Shown here: positions 17,479-25,142 of the stretch, one piece after another
Numbering within the stretch: the first letter of the stretch is position 1
How the letters are laid out: the number at the start of each line of letters is the position of its first letter
Assembly (NCBI GenBank): GCA_963753545.1
Contig: CAVWCQ010000008.1
Location: 1,550,001-1,614,000, forward strand
DNA: 64,000 nt
Origin: CAVWCQ01 sp963753545
Lineage (GTDB): Bacteria; Chloroflexota; Anaerolineae; Aggregatilineales; Aggregatilineaceae
Direction of reading: 5' to 3'
Program-made: the position numbers and the translations under genes
Notes under the pieces: generated by a model
The model's input: the letters and a program-made list of their open reading frames with translations, nothing else
Told to the model about the DNA's origin: nothing
The model's database searches: none

Positions 17479-18393
17479 GTGGATGTTTTTGGCCTGCTCA
17501 ATATCAATAAACCAACCGGGCCGACCAGTCACGATATCGTGAACTGGGTGCGGCGCGGAACTCACATCAAAAAAGCCGGGCACGCCGGGACACTTGATCC
17601 GATGGCGAGCGGCGTGCTCGTGGTGTGCCTCGGTCCGGCAACTCGCCTGAGCGAATACGTCATGGGATCGACCAAGACGTACCGCACCCGCGTGCATTTT
17701 GGCGTCGAGACAGATACCTATGACGCCGACGGGCAGATCGTCGCGGAGAATCCGGCTCCAATCACCCGCGAAGCGGTTGAAGCCGCACTTGAGCCGTTCC
17801 GGGGCAGCATCCAGCAGATTCCCCCGATGTACAGCGCCATCCAGCAGGGCGGCAGGCGGCTTTATGAACTGGCACGGGCCGGGATCGATATCCCACGCGC
17901 ACCACGCCCGGTGACCATTGAACGGCTGACCCTCGAAGCCTGGGAGCCGCCTTTTGCCGATCTGCTGGTCGTCTGTTCGCCGGGAACGTATATTCGCTCC
18001 CTGGCGCACGACCTGGGACAGAGTCTCGGCGTGGGCGCTCATCTGGCTGCGCTGCAACGGGTCGCCAGCGGCGCGTTTACCATCGATAATGCGGTGCTCT
18101 GGTCCGATCTGGAAGCGGCGATGCAGGCGGGAACGTGGCGCGAATACCTGCTGCCGCCCGATCTGGCGCTGGCCCATCTGCCCGCCCTGCATCTGCGGGC
18201 TGTTGATGCGGCGCGCATCCGGCAGGGTATGACTGTTCCAGTGGTTGATCCGCCGGATGTGGCAGCAGGGCTGGCCCGTGCTTATGATCCTGAGGGGCAG
18301 TTGATCGCCGTCCTCGAAGGGCGCGGTGATATCTGGAAGCCTCACAAAGTCTTTGGCCCGGGTTCCCACACGGAATCCAGCACGGATGGGTGA
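17479..18393 (+). CDS. truB: tRNA pseudouridine(55) synthase TruB
   Basis: A 304-residue enzyme that makes pseudouridine 55 in the T-loop of tRNAs. The N-terminus GLLNINKPTGPTSHDIVNWVRR and the catalytic segment GHAGTLDPMASGVL (Asp of the TLDP motif, near residue 41) are diagnostic. KTYRTRVHFGVETDTYDADG and PPMYSAIQQGGRRLYELAR follow, and a C-terminal PUA-like part ends the protein. GTG start at 17479, four bases after the previous stop, suggests coupling. Length is normal. Confidence 0.95.
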   Translation: MDVFGLLNINKPTGPTSHDIVNWVRRGTHIKKAGHAGTLDPMASGVLVVCLGPATRLSEYVMGSTKTYRTRVHFGVETDTYDADGQIVAENPAPITREAVEAALEPFRGSIQQIPPMYSAIQQGGRRLYELARAGIDIPRAPRPVTIERLTLEAWEPPFADLLVVCSPGTYIRSLAHDLGQSLGVGAHLAALQRVASGAFTIDNAVLWSDLEAAMQAGTWREYLLPPDLALAHLPALHLRAVDAARIRQGMTVPVVDPPDVAAGLARAYDPEGQLIAVLEGRGDIWKPHKVFGPGSHTESSTDG

Positions 18394-18399
18394 ACCGTC

Positions 18400-19335
18400 A
18401 TGCAGCATGTAAAAAAACTATCCGACGCAGCGCCCTCTGGCCCGGCAATAGTGGCGGTGGGTATGTTCGATGGCGTGCATATCGGCCACCAACATCTCCT
18501 GCGGCGGCTGGTCGAAACGGCCCGGCAGCGGGGATGTGTCCCGGCGGTGCTGACCTTTTTCCCTCATCCGGATGTGGTGTTGGGGCGGGCATCGGGCCGC
18601 TATTATCTGACCACGCCGGAGGGCCGCGCCGCCGAACTGGGCAAACTGGGCGTGCAGATCGTGGTCACCCATCCCTTTAATGATGAGGTGCGCCACATTC
18701 GTGCTGCGGATTTCGTAGATCAGTTATTGGCCTATCTTCACCTGCGCGAGTTGTGGGTTGGCCCCGATTTTGCCCTGGGTTACAAGCGTGAGGGCAATGT
18801 CGAGTTTTTGCGCGCGTTGGGTGAACAGAAAAATTTCTCGGTGGAGGTTATGGATCTCGTGGGGAACGACAGCAGCGGCAAGATCATCAGCAGCAGCGGA
18901 ATTCGTGCTGCGCTCGAAGCAGGCGACGTCGAACAGGCCGCAAAGTGGCTCGGCAGGCCCTACCGTCTGGTAGGGGAGGTGGTTCATGGCGACGGTCGGG
19001 GGCGGACCATCGGCTTTCCGACGGCGAACATGGATGTCTGGGATGAACAGGTGCTGCCTCAGAACGGCGTGTATGCGGGTTGGGTGCATCTGAACGGTGA
19101 AACGTTTATGTCGGTGGCAAATATCGGCATCCGGCCCATGTTTCCCGGCGCGGTGCGCGTCGAGGCTCATCTTCTCGACTTTGATCGCGATATCTACGGC
19201 AAAGAGATCATCTTCGACGTGGTGGCCCGCCTCCGCCCGGAAGCGCGTTACGACAGCCTTGAAGCGCTCATTGAACAGATTCACAAGGATGTCGCGTTAG
19301 GTCGCGAACTCCTCGCCATGCCGCCGAAGCCGTAA
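18400..19335 (+). CDS. ribF: Bifunctional riboflavin kinase / FAD synthetase
   Basis: A 311-residue enzyme converting riboflavin to FMN and FAD. The N-terminal nucleotidyltransferase half carries VGMFDGVHIGHQHLLRRL (near residue 21) and LTFFPHPDVVL, and ISSSGIRAALEAGD closes that half. The riboflavin kinase half carries GRGRTIGFPTANM near residue 200 and NGVYAGW, VANIGIRPMF. It is the last gene of the nusA operon and is followed by a palindromic repeat and a terminator. Six bases separate it from truB. No FMN riboswitch is visible before it, as expected inside an operon. Confidence 0.95.
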   Translation: MQHVKKLSDAAPSGPAIVAVGMFDGVHIGHQHLLRRLVETARQRGCVPAVLTFFPHPDVVLGRASGRYYLTTPEGRAAELGKLGVQIVVTHPFNDEVRHIRAADFVDQLLAYLHLRELWVGPDFALGYKREGNVEFLRALGEQKNFSVEVMDLVGNDSSGKIISSSGIRAALEAGDVEQAAKWLGRPYRLVGEVVHGDGRGRTIGFPTANMDVWDEQVLPQNGVYAGWVHLNGETFMSVANIGIRPMFPGAVRVEAHLLDFDRDIYGKEIIFDVVARLRPEARYDSLEALIEQIHKDVALGRELLAMPPKP

Positions 19336-19373
19336 CAGTCGGAATGTGTATACCGTCAAGCGCCATCTCCTGA

Positions 19374-19437
19374 CCCTCTCCAGCGAGGCCTGGAGAGGGT
19401 CGGCTGAACATGCTTTTCCGTTCAGCCGGGGTGAGGT
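19374..19437 (+). repeat. Composite palindromic intergenic repeat, copy d
   Basis: CCCTCTCCAG pairs exactly with CTGGAGAGGG. A second hairpin GGCTGAAC/GTTCAGCC-type and the terminal GGGGTGAGGT follow. This copy lacks the inner CGCAACGAAGTTGCG module of copies b and c. Confidence 0.75.
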
Positions 19438-19499
19438 GTGCGCCCGCGACCCACAACGTCTATTTCTTAACTTGACACCCAGGCAACCGGAGGTTGCAC

Positions 19500-19544
19500 G
19501 GGCGCTGCTTTGCGTGCGAAGCTAAGCCGCTGCGCCCTTTTTTG
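19500..19544 (+). terminator. Rho-independent terminator of the nusA-ribF operon
   Basis: GGGCGC pairs with GCGCCC around an inner region containing TGCGTGCGAAGCTAAGCCGC, followed by TTTTTT. A similar non-terminator version of the hairpin occurs at 30136 and 58195. Confidence 0.6.
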
Positions 19545-19624
19545 TTCATTTTGCAGGAGCAGGACAACAACTCGGACGAACTTAAGATCAATCCGCTGCT
19601 ATTTTTCTCACCGATATCTTCAAA

Positions 19625-19985
19625 TTAGTACTTAAGGTTCAACTTTAAAGGAGTATTTTTGGGGGCACATTCGGGTGTATTCTGAGAGTATAGCGGCGCT
19701 CTTGGTGCGTGCGCAGCTAAGGAACTGCCGTGATAGCCTTCTCGAAAATAGGGCAATTTTGAAAGTAGGCAGATGGTTAAAGAATGGTTTGCGGAGGTGC
19801 CAAAAAATGATGTTTTCGCGGATCGCCACGCGGCGAAGTGATCAACTATTTTTCGTACCCCTCAAACCTTGAAGGTTAGGGAATGGTTAGAAGACCCCCT
19901 CAAAAAATAGTGTGTGCGAGATCGTCACGAGAAAAAAAGGGTCCGAAGTGAGTAACTTATAAGAATTCTCGGCTAATTTTTCGTC
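19625..19985 (+). repeat. Diverged ~250-360 bp interspersed repeat, copy 1
   Basis: Non-coding, AT-richer than its surroundings. It starts AGTACTTAAGGTTCAACTTT and continues AAAGGAGTATTTTT, GGGTGTAT, ATAGCCTTCTC, then CGCCACG and AAGTGATCAACTA. The same landmarks occur in the same order on the minus strand at 40443-40688. A second, more diverged unit (GGTTAGGGAATGGTT ... GAAGTGAGTAACTTA) follows from about 19875. No ORF in it looks real. Confidence 0.6.
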
Positions 19986-20019
19986 CAGTCTACTATTATA
20001 ATATCTATTAAATGCCGCC

Positions 20020-20060
20020 AAATGGATCAAAAGTGGCCCTAAATGTGTCAAAAAGGGCCA
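20020..20060. repeat. Tandem ~20-bp direct repeats with hairpin, possible IS21-like end
   Basis: AAATGGATCAAAAGTGGCC and AAATGTGTCAAAAAGGGCC are adjacent direct repeats agreeing at 15 of 19 positions. TGGCCCT and AGGGCCA also form a 7-bp hairpin. The pattern recalls the multiple terminal repeats of IS21-family elements, but no transposase is present, so this may be a relic or coincidence. Confidence 0.3.
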
Positions 20061-20184
20061 TTAGTTGAAGGTAAACCATCATTTAGTGGTCTAGCGTAGC
20101 CAGCAGGTAGCTGCCGCATCGAAAATCGGGATGCGCTGCTTGGGATCAGCGGGGTGGGTAAACATGGCCCAACCCGCCAATCCG

Positions 20185-21198
20185 CTAATACGAGTTGCTG
20201 TAATTGCCGGGAATGGGTATGTCGCCTTCCCAGCCCAAATCGGCAATGAGGACATCAGACAGCCCCCAGTCCGTATTGCCAAGGGACACATAGAAGGTTC
20301 GATTTTCGGGCCGCCAGACCGCAAAGTCTACCCAGCCATCCCCATCATAATCGCCCGGAACCGGAACGTCTTCGCGCTGCCCAACCTGAGCAAACAGGAA
20401 TTCGTCCGGCCAGGAAGCGTTGTTCAGCGATGCGTACCACATCCCGTCCCCAGGTGTCCAGATCGCTGCCTCATCCGTGCCATCTCCATCGTAATCGGCG
20501 GTTACGGGAACAACTTCTTCTGCGGCGACCAGTTTTGAGGCGGAATTGGGGACAGCACCCATCTGGATACTCAGTGTTGGGTTGCCCGCCCAATCGAGAT
20601 TATCGAGGGAGACATAAATGGCGTAATCCGAATAGCGCCAGACCGCGATTTCGTCAATGCCGTCGCCGTCATAATCGCCCGGAACCGGAATATCGCCGTT
20701 CTGACCCACCTGGGCAATCAGGGCAGGCTCGCCCGGCTCGGTGCTGTTGTTCAGCGCGACGCTCCATACGCCCGTCTCTGAGTTCCAAACTCCGGCCTCG
20801 TCTGCACCGTCGCCGTCAAAGTCCCCTGTGACAGGCGTATCGCCCATGTTGCCAAACGAGATGCTCCAGACCGGGGACTCGTCCCAGTCTTCGGCTTCCA
20901 GGGCAATGTAGAAGGCGGCATCAGCGGGCCGCCAAACGGCAAATTCATCTTCGCCGTCGCCATCATAGTCAGCAGGTACGGGAATATCGTCTTCCTGTCC
21001 CACCTGGGCCACAATCATCGGTTCGCCGTCTTGAGCAACATTCGTCAGCAATACGCGCCATTTTCCGTCAGATGGCCGCCAGACCGCCATTTCTGTCTTG
21101 GAGCCGTCCTGCCGGGCCGAGGCAAGCGGATAACTGCCGCCTACCAGCAAGACGATCACGACGCCCACCAGGATGGGCAAGAGGTGCTGTTTCTTCAT
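20185..21198 (-). CDS. Secreted FG-GAP/VCBS-like calcium-repeat protein
   Basis: A 337-residue exported protein. A signal peptide or N-terminal anchor is clear (MKKQHLLPILVGVVIVLLVGG). The rest is a set of about six repeats of ~48 residues, each with a Dx-DxDG-type loop (PADYDGDGEDEFAVWRP, TGDFDGDGADEAGVWN, PGDYDGDGIDEIAVWR, TADYDGDGTDEAAIW, PGDYDGDGWVDFAVWRP), typical of calcium-binding FG-GAP/VCBS beta-propeller blades found on cell-surface proteins. GGGGGA lies five bases before the chosen ATG, and a start four codons upstream lacks such spacing. It is preceded downstream by repeats only. Function is probably surface recognition or structural; the ligand is unknown. Confidence 0.8.
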   Translation of the reverse strand: MKKQHLLPILVGVVIVLLVGGSYPLASARQDGSKTEMAVWRPSDGKWRVLLTNVAQDGEPMIVAQVGQEDDIPVPADYDGDGEDEFAVWRPADAAFYIALEAEDWDESPVWSISFGNMGDTPVTGDFDGDGADEAGVWNSETGVWSVALNNSTEPGEPALIAQVGQNGDIPVPGDYDGDGIDEIAVWRYSDYAIYVSLDNLDWAGNPTLSIQMGAVPNSASKLVAAEEVVPVTADYDGDGTDEAAIWTPGDGMWYASLNNASWPDEFLFAQVGQREDVPVPGDYDGDGWVDFAVWRPENRTFYVSLGNTDWGLSDVLIADLGWEGDIPIPGNYSNSY

Positions 21199-21271
21199 GG
21201 AATCCCCCATTATGAACTACAAGAACGCGCACTGGTCATTGTAGTCTAAGAAACAGCTTGAACGCGAACGC

Positions 21272-22099
21272 CTAACTGAGCAGTCCCTCCGCGATCAGTA
21301 CGCGATCCAGGTGGTTCACCAGCATATCAATTGCCGCCAGAATCGCACTGTTCATCCCCGGCAGGCTGTCCAGCAGGGTATTGATATCTTGTTCCAGGTG
21401 ATCGGGCAGAATCTTCAGATCACGCTGGGCGATGGCTAACATGCGCTTTTCGCCAGGATTGGGCACGCGGTTGACTGCCCACAGGATATCAAAATAGCTC
21501 GCCAGAAGCGCTGCCGCCCGGTGATTGACGCTGATGCGGTCGCCGCGCTGGATCGCCAGTTCAATCTGATGGCGGTAGGATGACAGGGCGCGGTTGAGGA
21601 TCGGGTGATTCTTGCTGGTGATGGCCCGGCGCAGAGGTTCGGGGTAGGGCTGCCGGGCGAGTGCTTGTATGCTGGCAAACCAGCCGCCGCGATCAAACAG
21701 CGGGACAGCGGTCTGGACGTTGTGCCACAGGCAGGTCGTGTACCCAACGGATGCTTCGTGTCGTTCCAGCACGCGTCGCAGTTCGCCTTCGATCCAGTCC
21801 GGCGAGCGGTAGAGGATATCAATGCTCTGCCCGGTGCGCGGGTTATGCCCTTCGTCGCCTGTTTCCCAATACTGGTTGTTGATCTCCAGCACGGCCTCGC
21901 CGCCCAGGATATCGCGCAGGATAGCCGCGCGCGTCTCCGGCGGGATCGGTGCGTGCGTGTAGACGTCGATATCGATGTCGGAACGGGGATCGGCGTAGCG
22001 GGTGGCTGTCGATCCAGCCAAAACAACTGCCTCCACCTGGGGCAGTACGCGCAGAGCAGCGGCGATCTGTTCAGCTAGGGGAGGGATGGTATTATTCAT
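21272..22099 (-). CDS. Nucleotidyltransferase domain protein (MNT type) with C-terminal helical domain
   Basis: A 275-residue protein of the Pol-beta nucleotidyltransferase superfamily. The active-site motif is VLAGSTATRYADPRSDIDIDVYT, with the GS pair and the D-x-D carboxylates near residues 40-46. A central part contains YWETGDEGHNPRTGQSIDILYR, and the C-terminal helices resemble the DUF4037-like partner region that binds nucleotide or target. It may modify a small molecule, protein or RNA; the substrate is unknown. It is the last gene of a three-gene minus-strand set with the DUF2283 protein and the GNAT-Nudix fusion. No terminator is obvious. Confidence 0.75.
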   Translation of the reverse strand: MNNTIPPLAEQIAAALRVLPQVEAVVLAGSTATRYADPRSDIDIDVYTHAPIPPETRAAILRDILGGEAVLEINNQYWETGDEGHNPRTGQSIDILYRSPDWIEGELRRVLERHEASVGYTTCLWHNVQTAVPLFDRGGWFASIQALARQPYPEPLRRAITSKNHPILNRALSSYRHQIELAIQRGDRISVNHRAAALLASYFDILWAVNRVPNPGEKRMLAIAQRDLKILPDHLEQDINTLLDSLPGMNSAILAAIDMLVNHLDRVLIAEGLLS

Positions 22100-22126
22100 G
22101 AGGTTGATTATGCGCGCGCAGCGGCC

Positions 22127-22297
22127 TCAGTTCCCATGACCACGTGCCCTGAGAATTTCCAACAACACTGGCTCCCCGTTTGCGGTTAGATGCAGGATGC
22201 TCTGTCCAGTTTGTTCCGCGTGATCAACTTGCTTGTCCTGCGCGAACCAGATCATCAAAACGTCATCCTCGCGATCATACCTCATCTTCAGGGTCAT
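22127..22297 (-). CDS. DUF2283 small protein
   Basis: A 56-residue protein. The sequence begins MTLKMRYDREDDVLMIWFAQ, which matches the DUF2283 pattern of a YD-x-E/D-D-x-L-x-I strand pair, and ends with LTANGEPVLLEILRARG, matching the family's closing strand with an xEIL segment. GGAGGG lies six bases before the ATG, an excellent ribosome site. It starts 13 bp after the GNAT-Nudix stop and ends 28 bp before the nucleotidyltransferase. Such genes often sit next to small toxin-like or regulatory genes, but the function is unknown. Confidence 0.75.
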   Translation of the reverse strand: MTLKMRYDREDDVLMIWFAQDKQVDHAEQTGQSILHLTANGEPVLLEILRARGHGN

Positions 22298-22309
22298 AAC
22301 GGTCCCTCC

Positions 22310-23164
22310 TTACCTGTTTTGGACGGTCCGAATCGCAGGCAGTTCGAACCCGGTGTGCAGCTTTCCCGCAGCATCCCAGGCGGATACTTCCTCAGCGGTG
22401 AGCCATGTTGTGTCCAGAACCTCGTTCCGGTCGCAATGCAAATCCAGGCTGAGCGGGTGAGCCAGATAGACATAATGCAGCCGTTCGCGGCGCATATAGG
22501 CGCGGATAAAGCGCTCAATCGCGATCTCAATCTGGAACTCTTCGCCCATTTCGCGCCGCAGACACGCCTCCCAGCCGGGATCGGTGGGCGAGAGGATGCC
22601 GCCCGGCAGGCCCCATTTGCCAATGTTTTCGGGCCGAATGTTGTTGTGCTGGACGAGCAGATAGCGCCCGTCATGTTCCAGAACGGCGCGCACGGTGGGC
22701 AGATAGTTCAGGTGCAAATAGTAGAACTGCGTCGGCAGCCCGGCGGGATTGATCGGGGCCGCTTCGCCCGGCTCGAAGCCAAGCTGTTCATAGAAGTCTC
22801 GGGCTGGTTCGCCACCCTCGACCCCGGCGGCGAAGGTCTGGACGCGGATCAGCGCGGGCAGAGGCAGCACCCAACGGAGCATCTCAGCCACCAGCCGCCG
22901 CCCGACTCCCATCCTGCGCGCCTGTTCTGCCACTGCCAGCCAGCCGATCTCATGAGTGGGGGAAAAGAGCAGCCCCCCGAGCAGCGGCGCGCCCGGCTCG
23001 GCATCATCTTCGCGCCCGACGAGCGCTGTACCCCGCCCAATGCACTTGAGCAGGGCGCGGTTAAAAGACGGATCACTGACCAGCGGCCCAAACAGCGGTT
23101 CAACTTCGGCGGCGAGTTCCAGCCAGGGGGGTATATCGTCGGGGTGGGCGATTTGTGGCTGCAT
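22310..23164 (-). CDS. GNAT acetyltransferase-Nudix hydrolase fusion
   Basis: A 284-residue two-domain protein. Residues ~1-150 are GNAT-like: IGWLAVAEQARRMGVGRRLVAEML is the acetyl-CoA loop and RDFYEQLGFEPGE the C-terminal motif. Residues ~155-284 are Nudix-like: VRAVLEHDGRYLLVQHNN, then GKWGLPGGILSPTDPGWEAC and LRREMGEEFQIEI. The Nudix box is close to consensus (REMGEE present), but the usual Gly after EE is Gln, so catalysis needs testing. It lies 5 bp downstream of era on the same strand and may be co-transcribed with it. The substrate is unknown. Confidence 0.78.
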   Translation of the reverse strand: MQPQIAHPDDIPPWLELAAEVEPLFGPLVSDPSFNRALLKCIGRGTALVGREDDAEPGAPLLGGLLFSPTHEIGWLAVAEQARRMGVGRRLVAEMLRWVLPLPALIRVQTFAAGVEGGEPARDFYEQLGFEPGEAAPINPAGLPTQFYYLHLNYLPTVRAVLEHDGRYLLVQHNNIRPENIGKWGLPGGILSPTDPGWEACLRREMGEEFQIEIAIERFIRAYMRRERLHYVYLAHPLSLDLHCDRNEVLDTTWLTAEEVSAWDAAGKLHTGFELPAIRTVQNR

Positions 23165-23169
23165 GCCAG

Positions 23170-24132
23170 CTAGCCCTTCTGGATGCGATAGCCGAAACGC
23201 CGCAGCGCGTTTTCGTCACGCCGCCAGTTTTTGAGCACCTTGACCCACAATTCCAGGTAAACACGCGTGCCGATAAACTTTTCCAGGTCGGCGCGGGCTT
23301 CCTCGCTGATCTGCTTGAGCATCTTGCCGCCCTTGCCAATGACGATACCCTTGTGCGTGTCGCGCTCGACGTAGATCGTGGCGCTGATGTAGGTCATATC
23401 CTTGCTGCGCTCTTTGTACTCGTTGACTTCGACGGCGACCCCGTGCGGCACTTCTTCTTCCAGGTGGATCAGGGCCTTCTCGCGGATCATCTCGGCGGCG
23501 ATATCGCGCATGGCAATATCGGAAAGCTGCTCGGTGGGGTAGTAGCGCGGTCCCAGCGGTAGTTTGGCGATCAGACTGGTCAAGATCGCATCGACGCCCT
23601 GCCCGGTGGTAGCAACCGTGGAAATCTGCTCGGCAGAGGGAGCCAGGGCGCGAAAATCGTTCGTGCGCGATTGCAGCAGGGTGGCGTCGGTGAGGGTATC
23701 CACTTTGTTGAGGACCATGATCACCGGAGTCTGGGCTTCCGCCGCGCGGACCCACTCGGCAATACGGCGATCCTCGGAGGTGACAGGTTCGCTCATATCA
23801 ACCACGAACAGGATTACCTCGGCGTCGCGCAGCGCGTCCGTGGCGACATTCACCATAAACTGTCCCAGCGGCGTTTTGGGGTTGTGGATGCCGGGTGTAT
23901 CGACAAAGACGATCTGCGCATCGTCACGCGTGAGAATCCCCAACTGGCGCAGGCGTGTCGTTTGTGGCTTGGGGCTGACGATGGCGATCTTCTCTTTGAG
24001 AATGGCGTTCATCAGCGTCGATTTGCCCACATTGGGCCGCCCAATCACAGCAACAAAGCCGCTGCGGTGGCCTTCGGGCAGGTTGTCGTCGTCGGGGGTG
24101 GAAACAAACAGGTCGTCTGGTTGATCAGTCAT
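23170..24132 (-). CDS. era: GTPase Era
   Basis: A 320-residue ribosome-assembly GTPase that binds 16S rRNA near its 3' end. A variable N-terminus (~25 residues) precedes G1 GRPNVGKSTLMN, the PQTTR switch, G3 VDTPGIHNP, G4 VLNKVD, and the C-terminal KH domain (IYVERDTHKGIVIGKGGKMLKQI). ARDLEKF-type residues and YLELWVKV near the end are characteristic of Era. The frame is uninterrupted. It heads a minus-strand set with the GNAT-Nudix, DUF2283 and nucleotidyltransferase genes. Confidence 0.96.
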   Translation of the reverse strand: MTDQPDDLFVSTPDDDNLPEGHRSGFVAVIGRPNVGKSTLMNAILKEKIAIVSPKPQTTRLRQLGILTRDDAQIVFVDTPGIHNPKTPLGQFMVNVATDALRDAEVILFVVDMSEPVTSEDRRIAEWVRAAEAQTPVIMVLNKVDTLTDATLLQSRTNDFRALAPSAEQISTVATTGQGVDAILTSLIAKLPLGPRYYPTEQLSDIAMRDIAAEMIREKALIHLEEEVPHGVAVEVNEYKERSKDMTYISATIYVERDTHKGIVIGKGGKMLKQISEEARADLEKFIGTRVYLELWVKVLKNWRRDENALRRFGYRIQKG

Positions 24133-24149
24133 ATGAATAACTCTTTCTG

Positions 24150-24257
24150 CCCCCTCTTCGTCCGAACTCCGTTCGGCATCCCCATTGCATGGAGAGAGGA
24201 CTTAACGCCCCCTTTCTCTACACAGTGGGGAAAGGGTCGGGGATAGGGGCTGGGGCT
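24150..24257. repeat. Degenerate palindromic intergenic repeat, copy e
   Basis: CCCCCTCTTCG, hairpin CCGAACTCCGTTCGG and GGAGAGAGG are followed by CCCCCTTTCTC/GGGGAAAGGG and GGGGATAGGGGCT. The last part matches the 3' side of copy f (GGTGGATAGGGGCT at about 38210). It lies between era and the transporter gene. Confidence 0.45.
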
Positions 24258-24987
24258 ACACGCCCACCTTGAACGGGTTAAAGTCGGTTCCGTAGTCGTA
24301 GTAATCTTCGTGTTCGGCGGCCTTGAGGGCGTTGACGACCCGGTAGGTGAGCGGGGTCAGCACCGCTTCGAAGCCCACTTTGAAGATGTAATTGGTCACG
24401 ATCAGCGAGAGCAAAATCCCCACAGGGAACACGCCAAGCGCGGTGGCGATCAGCATAAAGACGACGGTATCGACACCCTCACCGACGAGCGTACTGCCGA
24501 TGGTGCGCATCCACAGATAGCGCCCCTTGGTGAAGATCTTCATCTTGGCGAGCACATAGCTGTTGGAGAATTCGCCCAGGAAATAGGCGGCAAGGCTGGC
24601 GACGATCAGGCCGCTGACGCCGCCCAATATCGCGCTGTAGGCGTCCTGGCCCGCATAGTCACGCCATTCGGCCTCACCGGGCAGGATGCCCGCGAACCAG
24701 ATGAAAAAGCCAAGCAGCGCGTTGGCAGCAAACCCGGTCCAGATCACGCGGCGCGATCTCCGGTAGCCATAGACCTCGGTCAGCACGTCACCAAAGATAT
24801 AGCTGATTGGAAAGACGAGCGTTCCCGCGTCAAAGGCCAGCTTGACCGAGCCAATGCTGACACCGAGATCGATGATCTTGGCGCTGCTGAGCAGGTTGCT
24901 GATCATCAGCACCGTCACAAAGAGCGCCATGATCAGATCGTAGTAGCGATAGCTGATAGTGCGTTGTGGTTTTGGATTTTCTTTCAT
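24256..24987 (-). CDS. Queuosine precursor transporter (YhhQ/VUT family)
   Basis: A 243-residue integral membrane protein of the vitamin uptake/queuosine precursor transporter family. Hydrophobic spans occur throughout; family landmarks are SNLLSSAKIIDLG, FPISYIFGDVLTEVYGYRRSRRVIW, FSNSYVLAKMKIFTKGRYLWMRTIGSTLVGEGVDT and VFKVGFE-like sequence (YIFKVGFEAVLTPLTY). It probably imports a deazaguanine queuosine precursor. ATG 24987 is preferred over a start 40 codons upstream because the family begins at this point. TAAAAT lies about eight bases before the ATG, so the message may have a very short leader. No queuosine genes are nearby. Confidence 0.9.
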   Translation of the reverse strand: MKENPKPQRTISYRYYDLIMALFVTVLMISNLLSSAKIIDLGVSIGSVKLAFDAGTLVFPISYIFGDVLTEVYGYRRSRRVIWTGFAANALLGFFIWFAGILPGEAEWRDYAGQDAYSAILGGVSGLIVASLAAYFLGEFSNSYVLAKMKIFTKGRYLWMRTIGSTLVGEGVDTVVFMLIATALGVFPVGILLSLIVTNYIFKVGFEAVLTPLTYRVVNALKAAEHEDYYDYGTDFNPFKVGV

Positions 24988-25035
24988 AGCGGCTATTTTA
25001 ACACAGGCATCCCGGCAGACGTAGGGCGATTTCGG

Positions 25036-25044
25036 TGCTATAAT
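25036..25044 (+). promoter_or_regulatory. Extended -10 promoter before the GNAT gene at 25143
   Basis: TGCTATAAT gives a consensus -10 hexamer with the TGn extension. No good -35 is visible. The leader to the ATG at 25143 is about 90 bases. Confidence 0.5.
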
Positions 25045-25142
25045 GCTGGCGGGTCGTGGTTGTTGAACCTGCCTGGAACCGAAAACAACGCGGATGTTGC
25101 GCGTCAACAGAGTTACCGGGTCATCCCTGTCATGGAGAACTT

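Noticed and set aside
18394..18399. FMN riboswitch for ribF
   Set aside because: Only six bases separate truB and ribF and no RFN element is seen; ribF is operon-internal.
22190..23173. 327-codon plus-strand frame opposite the GNAT-Nudix gene
   Set aside because: Shadow frame; the minus strand has both GNAT and Nudix motifs.
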